DNA from: Actinobacteria bacterium UBA3028
Lineage (GTDB): Bacteria > Actinomycetota > Actinomycetes > Nanopelagicales > Nanopelagicaceae
Length of the DNA stretch: 12,418 nt
NCBI GenBank assembly: GCA_002367715.1
Contig: DFDL01000045.1
Coordinates: 1 to 12,418, forward strand
Reading direction: 5' to 3'
The notes beneath the pieces were generated by a model, which ran no database searches, was not told the DNA's origin, and worked only from the letters and a program-made list of their open reading frames with translations. Positions 6,539-12,418 of the stretch are shown here, piece by piece. The translations under genes were made by a program, and so were the position numbers. Position 1 is the stretch's first letter; every line of letters starts with the position of its first letter.

Positions 6539-7366
6539 TTAAGAGACAAGCGCTCGGCTCGCCTCTGCCAATCTATTTGAAATAGTTCCATCGATTACTT
6601 CATCACCAAAACGAATTGAAATTCCACCAAGAACACTTGGGTCAATCTCGATATTTAGGTGTACTGGTTGGCCGATCTGCTTTGTTAGTGAATCTGCCAA
6701 TTTCTTTGCCTGCCCATCGCTAAGTGCGATGGAAGATTTGATATGTGCATTTACTCTATTACGTCTGGCAGTAACTGCATGTGTATATGCCGCGATTGTC
6801 TTGTCGATACTACGAACCCGACGGGCCTCTACACAATGTGAAATTAGTGCGCTGGTACTTGAAGAGAATTTGCCACCAAAGATGCTCTTTAATAGCGCCT
6901 GCTTTGCAGCTGGACTCTGACTACGATCGCTAAGAGCGATCCTTAGATCAGGGCTTTCTACAAGTAATTTCGAGAACAAGAAGATCTCGCTCTGAACTCG
7001 ATCTAGCGAGTCACTAAGGTTTGCAGCTGATGCTTCAGCCTCGACTGCAATCTGCTCAACTGCATCACCGATTCCTGATGGTGAAGACCATCGAAGTGAG
7101 GATGCCTTACCAAGTAGAGCGAGTGCTGGGGCTCCGAGTGAGCTCTTAAATAAATCTGATACTAACTCTGCCTTAGATGCACCATCTCGCGCAGAATCGG
7201 TAAGTGCGCGACGCAATCCAGTAGATGAATCAATTCCAACAAGCGCTGCAAATAGATCATTTGCAATGGCAGAAGCTTGGTCAGCAGAGACGCCTTTGAG
7301 CGTACTATCTAGCTCGATACGTAACGTAGCTAGTGACTGACGACTACTTCCACCTAAAATGATCAT
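6539..7366 (-). CDS. atpH: ATP synthase F1 delta subunit (OSCP-like)
   Basis: Delta caps the alpha3beta3 head and ties it to the peripheral stalk. The 275 residues exceed the ~177 of E. coli delta but match the longer single-protein deltas seen in actinobacteria. The C-terminal hallmark is visible: INLEIDPS-type segment HLNIEIDPSVLGGISIRFGD, followed by the ending IDGTISNRLAEASRAL. The N-terminal part is helical and rich in Ala and Ser, with an early SSRQSLATLRIELD segment. The ATG at 7364-7366 overlaps the atpF TAA by one base (TAATG), so translation is probably coupled. A GGAG lies 11 nt upstream. The gap to atpA is the longest inside the F1 gene group (70 bp) and contains a hairpin. Confidence 0.94.
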   Translation of the reverse strand: MIILGGSSRQSLATLRIELDSTLKGVSADQASAIANDLFAALVGIDSSTGLRRALTDSARDGASKAELVSDLFKSSLGAPALALLGKASSLRWSSPSGIGDAVEQIAVEAEASAANLSDSLDRVQSEIFLFSKLLVESPDLRIALSDRSQSPAAKQALLKSIFGGKFSSSTSALISHCVEARRVRSIDKTIAAYTHAVTARRNRVNAHIKSSIALSDGQAKKLADSLTKQIGQPVHLNIEIDPSVLGGISIRFGDEVIDGTISNRLAEASRALVS

Positions 7367-7896
7367 TACTTGCTCTTCTCCATATCATCCAAGAAGCGGT
7401 CAACAATTCGAGATTGTCGAACCTGGTCATCTAACGCTTCTCCAACAATCTTTGATGCTAGTTCGGTTGCAAGTGAACCAACTTCATTGCGAAGAGATGT
7501 AATTGCTTGTTGACGTTCGGCTTCGATTGATGCGGTGGCTGCAGTGGTAATTCGCGCCGCCTCTTCCTGGGCTTTGCTACGAAGATCTTCGATAATTGCC
7601 GCGCCTTGAACGCGAGCCTCTTCACGAATCTGCTGTGCTTCACCACGTGCCTCACTCAGTTGAGCTGTGTATTGCTCAAGTGCAACTTCGGCTGCGTGCT
7701 GTGCTTTCTCGGCCTTCTCCATCCCACCTTGAATTGCTTCGGTGCGGGCGGCAAATGCTTTTTCAAACATTGGCACAACTTTGGAGCGAAGCACAAGGAA
7801 CAACAGAGCGAAGGCGATAGTGCCAACGATGAGTTCTGCGGTATGCGGAATTAGCGGATTAACCGCTGTCTCCGCTGCGCTTGTGCGAAAGCTCAT
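7366..7896 (-). CDS. atpF: ATP synthase Fo b subunit
   Basis: Subunit b forms the peripheral stalk, anchored in the membrane and contacting delta and F1. The 176 residues begin with a short polar segment, then one membrane helix (about residues 20-38, LIVGTIAFALLFLVLRSK). A long charged helix rich in Ala, Glu, Gln and Arg follows (about 45-150), as expected for the dimeric right-handed coiled coil. The C-terminus (SKIVGEALDDQVRQSRIVDRF) is typical. Only one b gene is present; there is no second b' and no b-delta fusion as found in mycobacteria. The ATG at 7894-7896 starts 2 bp after the atpE stop. No Shine-Dalgarno is visible, so translation probably depends on coupling to atpE. Confidence 0.95.
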   Translation of the reverse strand: MSFRTSAAETAVNPLIPHTAELIVGTIAFALLFLVLRSKVVPMFEKAFAARTEAIQGGMEKAEKAQHAAEVALEQYTAQLSEARGEAQQIREEARVQGAAIIEDLRSKAQEEAARITTAATASIEAERQQAITSLRNEVGSLATELASKIVGEALDDQVRQSRIVDRFLDDMEKSK

Positions 7897-7898
7897 GG

Positions 7899-8102
7899 CT
7901 AGAGAACGAATGCTAGAACTAGACCAAACAGTGCCAAAGCTTCAGCAAGTGCGAAGCCAAGGAATGCGATTGGTTGTAGGACGCTGCGAGCTTCTGGTTG
8001 ACGAGCTACACCACTGATATACGCGGCGAAGATCATTCCGGTTGCGATTGCAGGTCCGATTGCTGATAGGCCATAACCGACCAGGTTGAGTGTGCCTGAC
8101 AT
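7899..8102 (-). CDS. atpE: ATP synthase Fo c subunit (rotor ring)
   Basis: Subunit c is the proteolipid of the rotor ring and carries ions across the membrane. The 67 residues form two membrane helices (about 6-30 and 44-66) joined by the polar loop VARQPEARS. Glu54 (7941-7943, in FALAEALALFG) is the ion-binding carboxylate of helix 2. The position that is Gln in Na+-type helix 1 appears to be Thr (GPAIATG), and Glu54 is followed by Ala instead of Ser or Thr. Both point to proton coupling, by inference from family signatures. The length is at the short end for the family. The ATG at 8100-8102 has an AGAAAGG site 7 nt upstream. A stable RNA hairpin lies just before that site. Confidence 0.96.
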   Translation of the reverse strand: MSGTLNLVGYGLSAIGPAIATGMIFAAYISGVARQPEARSVLQPIAFLGFALAEALALFGLVLAFVL

Positions 8103-8109
8103 TGTGTTG

Positions 8110-8116
8110 CCTTTCT
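8110..8116 (-). promoter_or_regulatory. Ribosome binding site of atpE
   Basis: The minus strand reads AGAAAGG, 7 nt before the atpE ATG. It is left single-stranded by the hairpin at 8126-8149, whose base lies 9 nt farther upstream. Confidence 0.65.
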
Positions 8117-8125
8117 GTTCGTGTT

Positions 8126-8149
8126 ACCTACTAGCGGAAGCTAATAAGT
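8126..8149 (-). promoter_or_regulatory. RNA hairpin in the atpB-atpE intergenic region
   Basis: In the minus-strand transcript, ACUUAUUAGC and GCUAGUAGGU pair over ten consecutive positions, with two U-G wobbles, around a UUCC loop. On the opposite strand the wobbles become A-C mismatches, so the structure is specific to the sense RNA. It ends 9 nt before the atpE Shine-Dalgarno sequence. No U-run follows, so it does not look like a terminator. The c subunit is needed in many copies per complex, so a role in raising or protecting atpE mRNA is plausible, but this is inference. Confidence 0.55.
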
Positions 8150-8161
8150 TGGTATTAATTT

Positions 8162-8947
8162 TTAGTGCTCATCCGCCAGTGCTCCGGCGATGAATAGTGC
8201 TGTTAGAAGAGTGAATATGTAAGCCTGTAGGCACTGGACCATAAATTCAAAGAATGTCATTCCGATTCCAAAGGCAAAGGCAAACGGTGCGATTAGCTTA
8301 AGACCAATACCGCCTTGAAGCATGTGCTCCCCACCTAAAATAAAGACAAGAAGTAAGAGGTGGCCAGCAAACATATTTGCAAAGAGTCGAAGTGAGAGAG
8401 TCAGTGGTCGAACAATGAAAAAGGTAGCAATTTCAATTGGTGTTAAAAGTATGTAAACGAATTTTGGTACACCTGGCATAAAGGCGATGCCCTTTAGATA
8501 TTTTCCAAGCCCTTGTTTCTTAATTCCAACCCAATGGAAAACAATGAAGGTAAAAATAGCAAGAACATAAGGGAAGGAGACATGCGACATTGCAGGAAAT
8601 TGCAGGAGTGGCACGATTCCAAAGACATTGTTTGTAAGTATGAAGGTAAAGAGGGTAAATAAAAATGGAACAAAGCGCATAAATTCGTGGCCGATAATCT
8701 CTTGTCCGATTCCGTTACGCACAAAGGCATAAACGGATTCGCCAGCAAACTGTAGTTTATTTGGAACCACTAACGCCTTGCGAGAGGCGATAATAAAGAA
8801 GACTGAAATTAGAACTACCGAAAAGATAACTAAGAGAATTGGTTTTGTTGTAAATTCGTTATCTGCGAAAACTGGAGGGAGGTTGAAGTCGGCGGTGCTT
8901 GGTGGGACGAATCCTTCACCACTCTCTGAAAACGCGAACTTACGCAC
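8162..8947 (-). CDS. atpB: ATP synthase Fo a subunit
   Basis: Subunit a provides the two proton half-channels beside the c-ring. The frame is strongly hydrophobic with about five to six membrane helices. The signature SLRLFANMFAGH carries the essential Arg (equivalent to E. coli Arg210). A His follows at the position of E. coli Glu219, and a Glu in FFEFMVQCLQAY lies near the His245 position; this reciprocal His/Glu arrangement is common outside enterobacteria. The C-terminal FTLLTALFIAGAL is typical. Two GTG codons are possible starts: 8951-8953 and 8945-8947. The AGGAG site lies 5 nt before the second but abuts the first, so the second is preferred (261 residues, MRKFAFSESGEG). The longer form would add two residues. 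The stop is 59 bp before atpE. Confidence 0.95.
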   Translation of the reverse strand: MRKFAFSESGEGFVPPSTADFNLPPVFADNEFTTKPILLVIFSVVLISVFFIIASRKALVVPNKLQFAGESVYAFVRNGIGQEIIGHEFMRFVPFLFTLFTFILTNNVFGIVPLLQFPAMSHVSFPYVLAIFTFIVFHWVGIKKQGLGKYLKGIAFMPGVPKFVYILLTPIEIATFFIVRPLTLSLRLFANMFAGHLLLLVFILGGEHMLQGGIGLKLIAPFAFAFGIGMTFFEFMVQCLQAYIFTLLTALFIAGALADEH

Positions 8948-9040
8948 AAACACTCCTGAACCTAAATTGAGCGAACATAACCTTTCGAAGTTGGCGCAAC
9001 ACTATTAGGAGTCTGTCCAAATCCAAAACTGGAATCTGGC

Positions 9041-9232
9041 CTAATTGCGCCCAAATCGGAGCCAGGTCAGGTAGAGCGATGACCCTGCGCCCAATAAAAG
9101 GCCTGTGAGAAGGAAGAAATTCTTATCCAGCCATTTGTCCAAGGCCCAGCCAATTCCGCCCCAGATTATGAGGCCTGAGATCAGATAGCCAAATATCGAC
9201 CACATTGCACCCTCTTCATTTCCTCTTGTCAT
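9041..9232 (-). CDS. AtpZ/AtpI-family small membrane protein
   Basis: The 63-residue protein has two membrane helices (about residues 11-30 and 38-58) joined by the short loop ALDKWLDKN. The GWALDKWL...LLTGLLLGAGSSLYL pattern resembles the AtpZ/AtpI family (PF09527). Members lie beside F1Fo operons and are proposed to help Fo assembly or carry divalent cations. The first ATG (9230-9232) has no good Shine-Dalgarno. An internal ATG at 9203-9205 (MWSIFGYLISGL) has GAGG 5 nt upstream and would give a 54-residue protein that still contains both helices. The longer form is given because related proteins have a few polar residues before the first helix. The gene lies 31 bp after atpI and 93 bp before the preferred atpB start. 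The family call rests on motif resemblance only. Confidence 0.75.
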   Translation of the reverse strand: MTRGNEEGAMWSIFGYLISGLIIWGGIGWALDKWLDKNFFLLTGLLLGAGSSLYLTWLRFGRN

Positions 9233-9263
9233 AGCGGGTTACCCAATCTTCTCTCATGAAACT

Positions 9264-9686
9264 TTAATCGTGGGACTTAGTTTGAGGCAAAGGTAGCGTA
9301 ATGGTCAACTTCATAAATGCCCTAATTTCCCCCGCTAACCACGCTGTAGTTATAGACAGGGCCGCTATAGCGAAGGTTGCTCTATCTACAGTCTCTGGTG
9401 AAGTCGTCTTTGTAACTATTAGTAAGAGAGCGCCCATCAGAATTACCTTTGCAAAATAGGAGAACATTGCAAGTGCCATTGTGGCAATCGGATCCAAATT
9501 TGTTGATAGCTTCGAAATTAGTAGGTGGACCGAAAAAAATATAATCACTGTGATACTTGCAAGTAGCGCACCCCAGAAGCCAGATGTTGCACGCACGAGA
9601 GTTCCCAAAATTAAACTAAGAGCGGCAAGAATTAGTGCCGGTACTAAAGCGCCCCGCCATAGTCCAACTTCACTTTGTTCTCTCAT
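9264..9686 (-). CDS. atpI: ATP synthase protein I (AtpI)
   Basis: The 140-residue protein has four predicted membrane helices (about 9-31, 36-58, 67-90, 100-123), with a polar C-terminus ending PQTKSHD. This topology, the size and the position directly upstream of the Fo genes identify AtpI. It is a non-structural protein proposed to aid c-ring assembly or membrane insertion of Fo, and it is poorly conserved in sequence. The ATG at 9684-9686 lies inside the end of wecA, giving a 17-bp overlap in a different frame. A GGGG lies 7 nt upstream. M. tuberculosis has a comparable small membrane protein gene between its wecA homologue and atpB (family knowledge). The call rests on topology and context more than on residues. 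Confidence 0.8.
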   Translation of the reverse strand: MREQSEVGLWRGALVPALILAALSLILGTLVRATSGFWGALLASITVIIFFSVHLLISKLSTNLDPIATMALAMFSYFAKVILMGALLLIVTKTTSPETVDRATFAIAALSITTAWLAGEIRAFMKLTITLPLPQTKSHD

Positions 9687-10761
9687 TTAAGGACCCCAAA
9701 CTCTTCTTGACTAATAAAAATGAGAAGGCAAAGATTAAAAGGCCAAATCCGAGTGCGATCCAGAGTGGAGCGAATGCTGCAACAACAGTTGGAAATGCAA
9801 ACATTGCAGTCCAAGAGTAGAGAATTGCCGAGGTTCGTCTGTGTGAATTTCCCATAGAGAGTAGCTTGTGATGCAAGTGCTCTTTATCTGCAGCAAATGG
9901 TGAGCGACCGGCGCGAACTCTTCTAATGACTGCTAAAACCAGATCTAGTAACGGAATTGCAAGAATTGTAAATGGCAACAGAAGTGGCAGCAGTGCCGAG
10001 CTAGATCTCTCTTGGGTAATTGCATTTACATCAATCTGCCCAGTCAGAGTTATTGCAGCTGACGAGAGTAAAAGGCCCAGGAACATCGCTCCTGAATCAC
10101 CCATAAATATCCGAGCCGGATGATAATTGTGTGGCAAAAATCCGATACATACTCCGATAATTATCGCTGTAATAAGTGATGGCGCCCCAGCTCTATTTAG
10201 GCCATTTACTACTGCGAGTAGGTATGAGAAGCCGAAGAATGCAGCGGCGCAGATTGCGACAATACCGGTAGCCAACCCATCTAACCCATCCACAAAATTA
10301 ATTGCATTTATAACAACCATGACAAAAACTATTGTTAGCACCTGTCCGATGCTTGGTGGCAAGATATAAATTCCATTGATTGGAAGCCAGAGAATCTGTA
10401 CTCCGTGCAAGAGCAAAATTCCCCCGGCAACAGCCTGTCCGGCAAATTTCGTAATTGAATCTAAATCATATAAATCATCGAGTGCACCCAGAATCATTAT
10501 GAAAGTCCCGGCCAGAAAAATACCGGTTGCCTCTCTACCAAATGATTTTGCGACTAGTGGAAGATGGCTAACAATAAGAAAGGTGATAGCCATAGCAAGC
10601 CACATTCCGATTCCGCCCCATCTGGGCGTAACTTTCGTGTGGGTATCACGATTTCGAAGATGCATATATGCACCAGCCTTCATGGCTAAATCTTTTATAA
10701 ATGGCGTAATTAAGTGGGTAAGTGTCGCCGCTAACGCAATTGTTAAGAGAAATTCGCGCAC
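9670..10761 (-). CDS. wecA: Polyprenyl-phosphate GlcNAc-1-phosphate transferase (WecA/Rfe type)
   Basis: This integral membrane enzyme of the MraY/WecA family (PF00953) moves a sugar-1-phosphate, most likely GlcNAc-1-P, from its UDP form onto polyprenyl phosphate. That starts assembly of a lipid-linked cell-wall glycan at the cytoplasmic face. The 363 residues contain about ten or eleven hydrophobic helices and the family motifs in order: TPRWGGIG (45-52), the Mg-binding DD at 95-96, NFVDGLDGLATG (155-166), FMGDSGAM (219-226) and KEHLHHKLL (293-301). The HLHH motif favours WecA/TagO over MraY. The start is a GTG at 10759-10761, 16 bp after the glyA stop and with a weak ribosome site. The 3' end overlaps atpI by 17 bp. 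In M. tuberculosis the homologue in this position makes the arabinogalactan linker (family knowledge). The polymer made here cannot be told from sequence. Confidence 0.93.
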   Translation of the reverse strand: MREFLLTIALAATLTHLITPFIKDLAMKAGAYMHLRNRDTHTKVTPRWGGIGMWLAMAITFLIVSHLPLVAKSFGREATGIFLAGTFIMILGALDDLYDLDSITKFAGQAVAGGILLLHGVQILWLPINGIYILPPSIGQVLTIVFVMVVINAINFVDGLDGLATGIVAICAAAFFGFSYLLAVVNGLNRAGAPSLITAIIIGVCIGFLPHNYHPARIFMGDSGAMFLGLLLSSAAITLTGQIDVNAITQERSSSALLPLLLPFTILAIPLLDLVLAVIRRVRAGRSPFAADKEHLHHKLLSMGNSHRRTSAILYSWTAMFAFPTVVAAFAPLWIALGFGLLIFAFSFLLVKKSLGSLNERTK

Positions 10762-10777
10762 GATTAGCCCGCTCTAT

Positions 10778-12055
10778 CTATCGGGCGTAGATTGGAAATT
10801 TTGCAGTAAGAGCATTTACCTCACCACGAATTGTTGCGGCCGCCTTCTCATCGCCACCATCTTTAATAGCGCGAGCAATAAGACTTGCAATCTCGCCCAT
10901 CTCAGGTACACCCATGCCTTGTGTTGTCGTAGCGGCAGTACCTACTCGAATTCCACTGGTAACTGCTGGAGTCTCTGGATCGTATGGAATCGCATTCTTG
11001 TTTAGAACTATGCCTGATGCGCCACAACGTTCATCTGCAATCTTGCCATTTACTCCGGAAGCTCGAATATCGATTAGGGCTAGGTGGGTTTGCGTTCCAC
11101 CTGAAACTGCCCGCATGCCATGGCTCTCAAGGCCAGCAGCAAGTGCCTTTGCATTAACAATCACGCTCTTTGCATACTCTTGATAGGCAGGAGTTGCGCA
11201 CTCTTTAAGTGCAACCGCTTTACCGGCAACCGCGCTCATGATTGGTCCACCTTGCATGCCGGGAAAGACAGCTTTATCAATTGCAGCAGCATGCTCAGAT
11301 TTTGAGAGAATCATTCCGCCACGTGGTCCACGGAGAACTTTATGTGTAGTAAATGAGACCACATCTGCATACGGCACCGGAGATGGAATCGCCTTTCCAG
11401 CCACGAGACCAATAAAGTGCGCAGCATCTACCCACATAATCGCGCCTACCTCATCGCAGATCTGGCGAACCTTCTCAAAGTCAATCAAACTGGGATATGC
11501 GGTAGCGCCGCTGCAGATCATCTTTGGTTTATTTGCAATCGCTAAATCTCGCAGCTCGTCATAATCAATTAGCTCATCATTCTCGCGAACTCCGTAAGAA
11601 ACGACGTTGAACCATTTGCCAGAGAAATTAACCTTTGAGCCGTGAGTTAAATGTCCGCCATGTGGAAGTGACATCGCAAGGACGGTGTCCCCTGGTTTTG
11701 TGAAAGCTTGATAAACGGCGACATTTGCACTTGCTCCGGAGTGTGGCTGAAGATTTGCATGCTCGGCGCCAAAGAGAGCTTTAGCACGTTCGATGCCAAT
11801 CTCCTCAACTTTATCTACCTCTTCACATCCGCCGTAATAGCGCTTACCTGGATAGCCTTCAGCATATTTATTCGAAAGCGTTGATCCCATTGTTGCCAAA
11901 ACCGCAGGTGATGTGAAGTTCTCGCTTGCAATGAGTTGTAGATTTTTCTGCTGTCGAACTAATTCGCTAAGAAGGAGCGCAGCTATATCTGAATCTTGGG
12001 CTTGAAGTGAATTGAAATCTGGGCCATAGAAGGATTCACTAGTTTTCTCGGTCAT
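10778..12055 (-). CDS. glyA: Serine hydroxymethyltransferase
   Basis: GlyA is a cytoplasmic PLP enzyme that interconverts serine plus tetrahydrofolate with glycine plus methylene-tetrahydrofolate. It is the main source of one-carbon units for purines, thymidylate and methionine. The 425 residues carry the expected features: LIASENFTSP (41-50), NKYAEGYPGKRYYGG (62-76), HSGASAN (105-111), VDAAHFIGLVAG (209-220) with the PLP-contacting Asp and His, and FTTHKVLRGPRGG (235-247) with the Schiff-base Lys239. The ATG at 12053-12055 has an AAGG 7 nt upstream. That site overlaps the stop of the preceding tsaC/sua5 gene, 9 bp away, so the two are probably co-transcribed and coupled. Placement between sua5 and wecA also occurs in Streptomyces, while M. 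tuberculosis lacks it there (family knowledge). Confidence 0.97.
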   Translation of the reverse strand: MTEKTSESFYGPDFNSLQAQDSDIAALLLSELVRQQKNLQLIASENFTSPAVLATMGSTLSNKYAEGYPGKRYYGGCEEVDKVEEIGIERAKALFGAEHANLQPHSGASANVAVYQAFTKPGDTVLAMSLPHGGHLTHGSKVNFSGKWFNVVSYGVRENDELIDYDELRDLAIANKPKMICSGATAYPSLIDFEKVRQICDEVGAIMWVDAAHFIGLVAGKAIPSPVPYADVVSFTTHKVLRGPRGGMILSKSEHAAAIDKAVFPGMQGGPIMSAVAGKAVALKECATPAYQEYAKSVIVNAKALAAGLESHGMRAVSGGTQTHLALIDIRASGVNGKIADERCGASGIVLNKNAIPYDPETPAVTSGIRVGTAATTTQGMGVPEMGEIASLIARAIKDGGDEKAAATIRGEVNALTAKFPIYAR

Positions 12056-12064
12056 GGCAGAACC

Positions 12065-12418
12065 TTAATCGCTTAGAACTTCAATTGCCGAAACGACTTT
12101 CCTTAATTCCTCCAAAGTATGAGCTCCCAGGCGGCTAATAGTGAGTTTGCCATCAACTTCAGTTATAACAGTCGAGAGTGGCCCTGGGGTTAGCTCGCCA
12201 ATATCTAGAGCCTCCAAGTTTGGATCTACGGGTGCGATCTGGAGTGGAGCCATTCCGGCAAGGGTGGCTGAAGCGATTGCTAGCGGACCGGTCTTATTCA
12301 TCACCTCTAGCGTTTGAATTTGATTAGGCATGCGAACTGCAAATTCACCTAGCGCGCCAGCATCTCCCAAGTCCCAATTTAGATTCTGGTTTGGCGCTAT
12401 TTTAAGAGTCAGCAGCCC
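12065..12418 (-). CDS. tsaC: Threonylcarbamoyl-AMP synthase (YrdC/Sua5 family), C-terminal part
   Basis: The frame is open to the right edge, so the N-terminal part of the gene lies outside; 117 residues are visible. The family makes threonylcarbamoyl-AMP from threonine, bicarbonate and ATP for t6A modification of tRNA position 37. The visible part starts inside the GPLTLIL-like motif (GLLTLKIAPNQN), then LGEFAVRMPN, TGPLAIASATLAG and PGPLSTVITEVDG, and ends soon after. No C-terminal SUA5 domain follows, so this is the single-domain TsaC type. The usual SAN-x-SG motif reads SATLAG, with Asn replaced by Thr (12263-12265). The position ahead of glyA, wecA and the atp genes matches sua5 in other actinobacteria. 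The substitution could mean a diverged enzyme. The catalytic KxR region cannot be checked here. Confidence 0.85.
   Translation of the reverse strand, partial: GLLTLKIAPNQNLNWDLGDAGALGEFAVRMPNQIQTLEVMNKTGPLAIASATLAGMAPLQIAPVDPNLEALDIGELTPGPLSTVITEVDGKLTISRLGAHTLEELRKVVSAIEVLSD

Noticed and set aside
8979..8992. Hairpin AACUU-CGAA-AGGUU before atpB
   Set aside because: A 5-bp stem with one wobble is short enough to arise by chance, and nothing else supports a function there.
8948..9040. Promoter ahead of atpB
   Set aside because: TATGTT and TGGACA-like hexamers occur on the minus strand, but no pair has acceptable spacing; the region may hold a promoter, but I cannot place one.
10376..11005. 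Plus-strand frame of 209 codons across the wecA-glyA junction
   Set aside because: It is antisense to two well-supported enzymes, rich in Ser, Ile, Lys and Arg without family motifs, and has no gene-like context.

Overview
The window reads as a compact actinobacterial chromosome segment built around a complete F1Fo ATP synthase operon on the minus strand. The minus-strand order is tsaC/sua5-type gene (partial), glyA, wecA-like glycosyl-1-phosphate transferase, atpI, an AtpZ-like gene, atpB, atpE, atpF, atpH, atpA, atpG, atpD, atpC. The block from sua5 through wecA and atpI to atpC is the arrangement known from actinobacteria such as Mycobacterium and Streptomyces. The Asp-type MurA, the ~275-residue delta subunit and the long alpha tail also fit that phylum. 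Base composition looks near or a little below 50% GC by eye, intergenic gaps are short, and several genes overlap. That suggests a streamlined, low-GC actinobacterium such as the freshwater acI/Nanopelagicales type. The phylum is well supported; the narrower assignment is inference.

Layout. Bases 1-258 (+) hold the 3' end of an unrecognised gene that runs 11 bp into the convergent pduO-type cobalamin adenosyltransferase gene (248-823, -). An 84-bp intergenic region then separates pduO from the divergent murA (908-2188, +). It contains three near-identical 9-bp direct repeats abutting the murA start. murA converges on atpC with only 38 bp between them. From 2227 to the right edge everything is on the minus strand: atp genes to 8947, the AtpZ-like and AtpI genes to 9686, wecA to 10761, glyA to 12055, and the tsaC/sua5 fragment running off the edge at 12418. 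No stretch over 300 bases lacks a gene. I saw no tRNA, rRNA, CRISPR or insertion sequence.

How the genes work together. AtpB, E and F form the membrane proton channel, rotor ring and stator. AtpH, A, G, D and C form the F1 head and stalks. AtpI and the AtpZ-like protein are probable assembly or ion-handling factors for Fo. The upstream genes serve tRNA t6A modification, one-carbon metabolism and initiation of a lipid-linked cell-wall glycan. murA makes the first committed peptidoglycan precursor, and pduO makes adenosylcobalamin.

Most of the window is ordinary core genome, and I found no clearly new biological system. The points most worth checking are: an epsilon subunit that lacks its whole inhibitory C-terminal domain, alongside an alpha subunit with a C-terminal tail; a 10-bp RNA hairpin just upstream of atpE that pairs well only in the sense transcript; a second intercistronic hairpin with an A/U-rich flank before atpA; the repeat array and unusual start region of murA; and the Cys-to-Asp MurA active site that predicts fosfomycin insensitivity.
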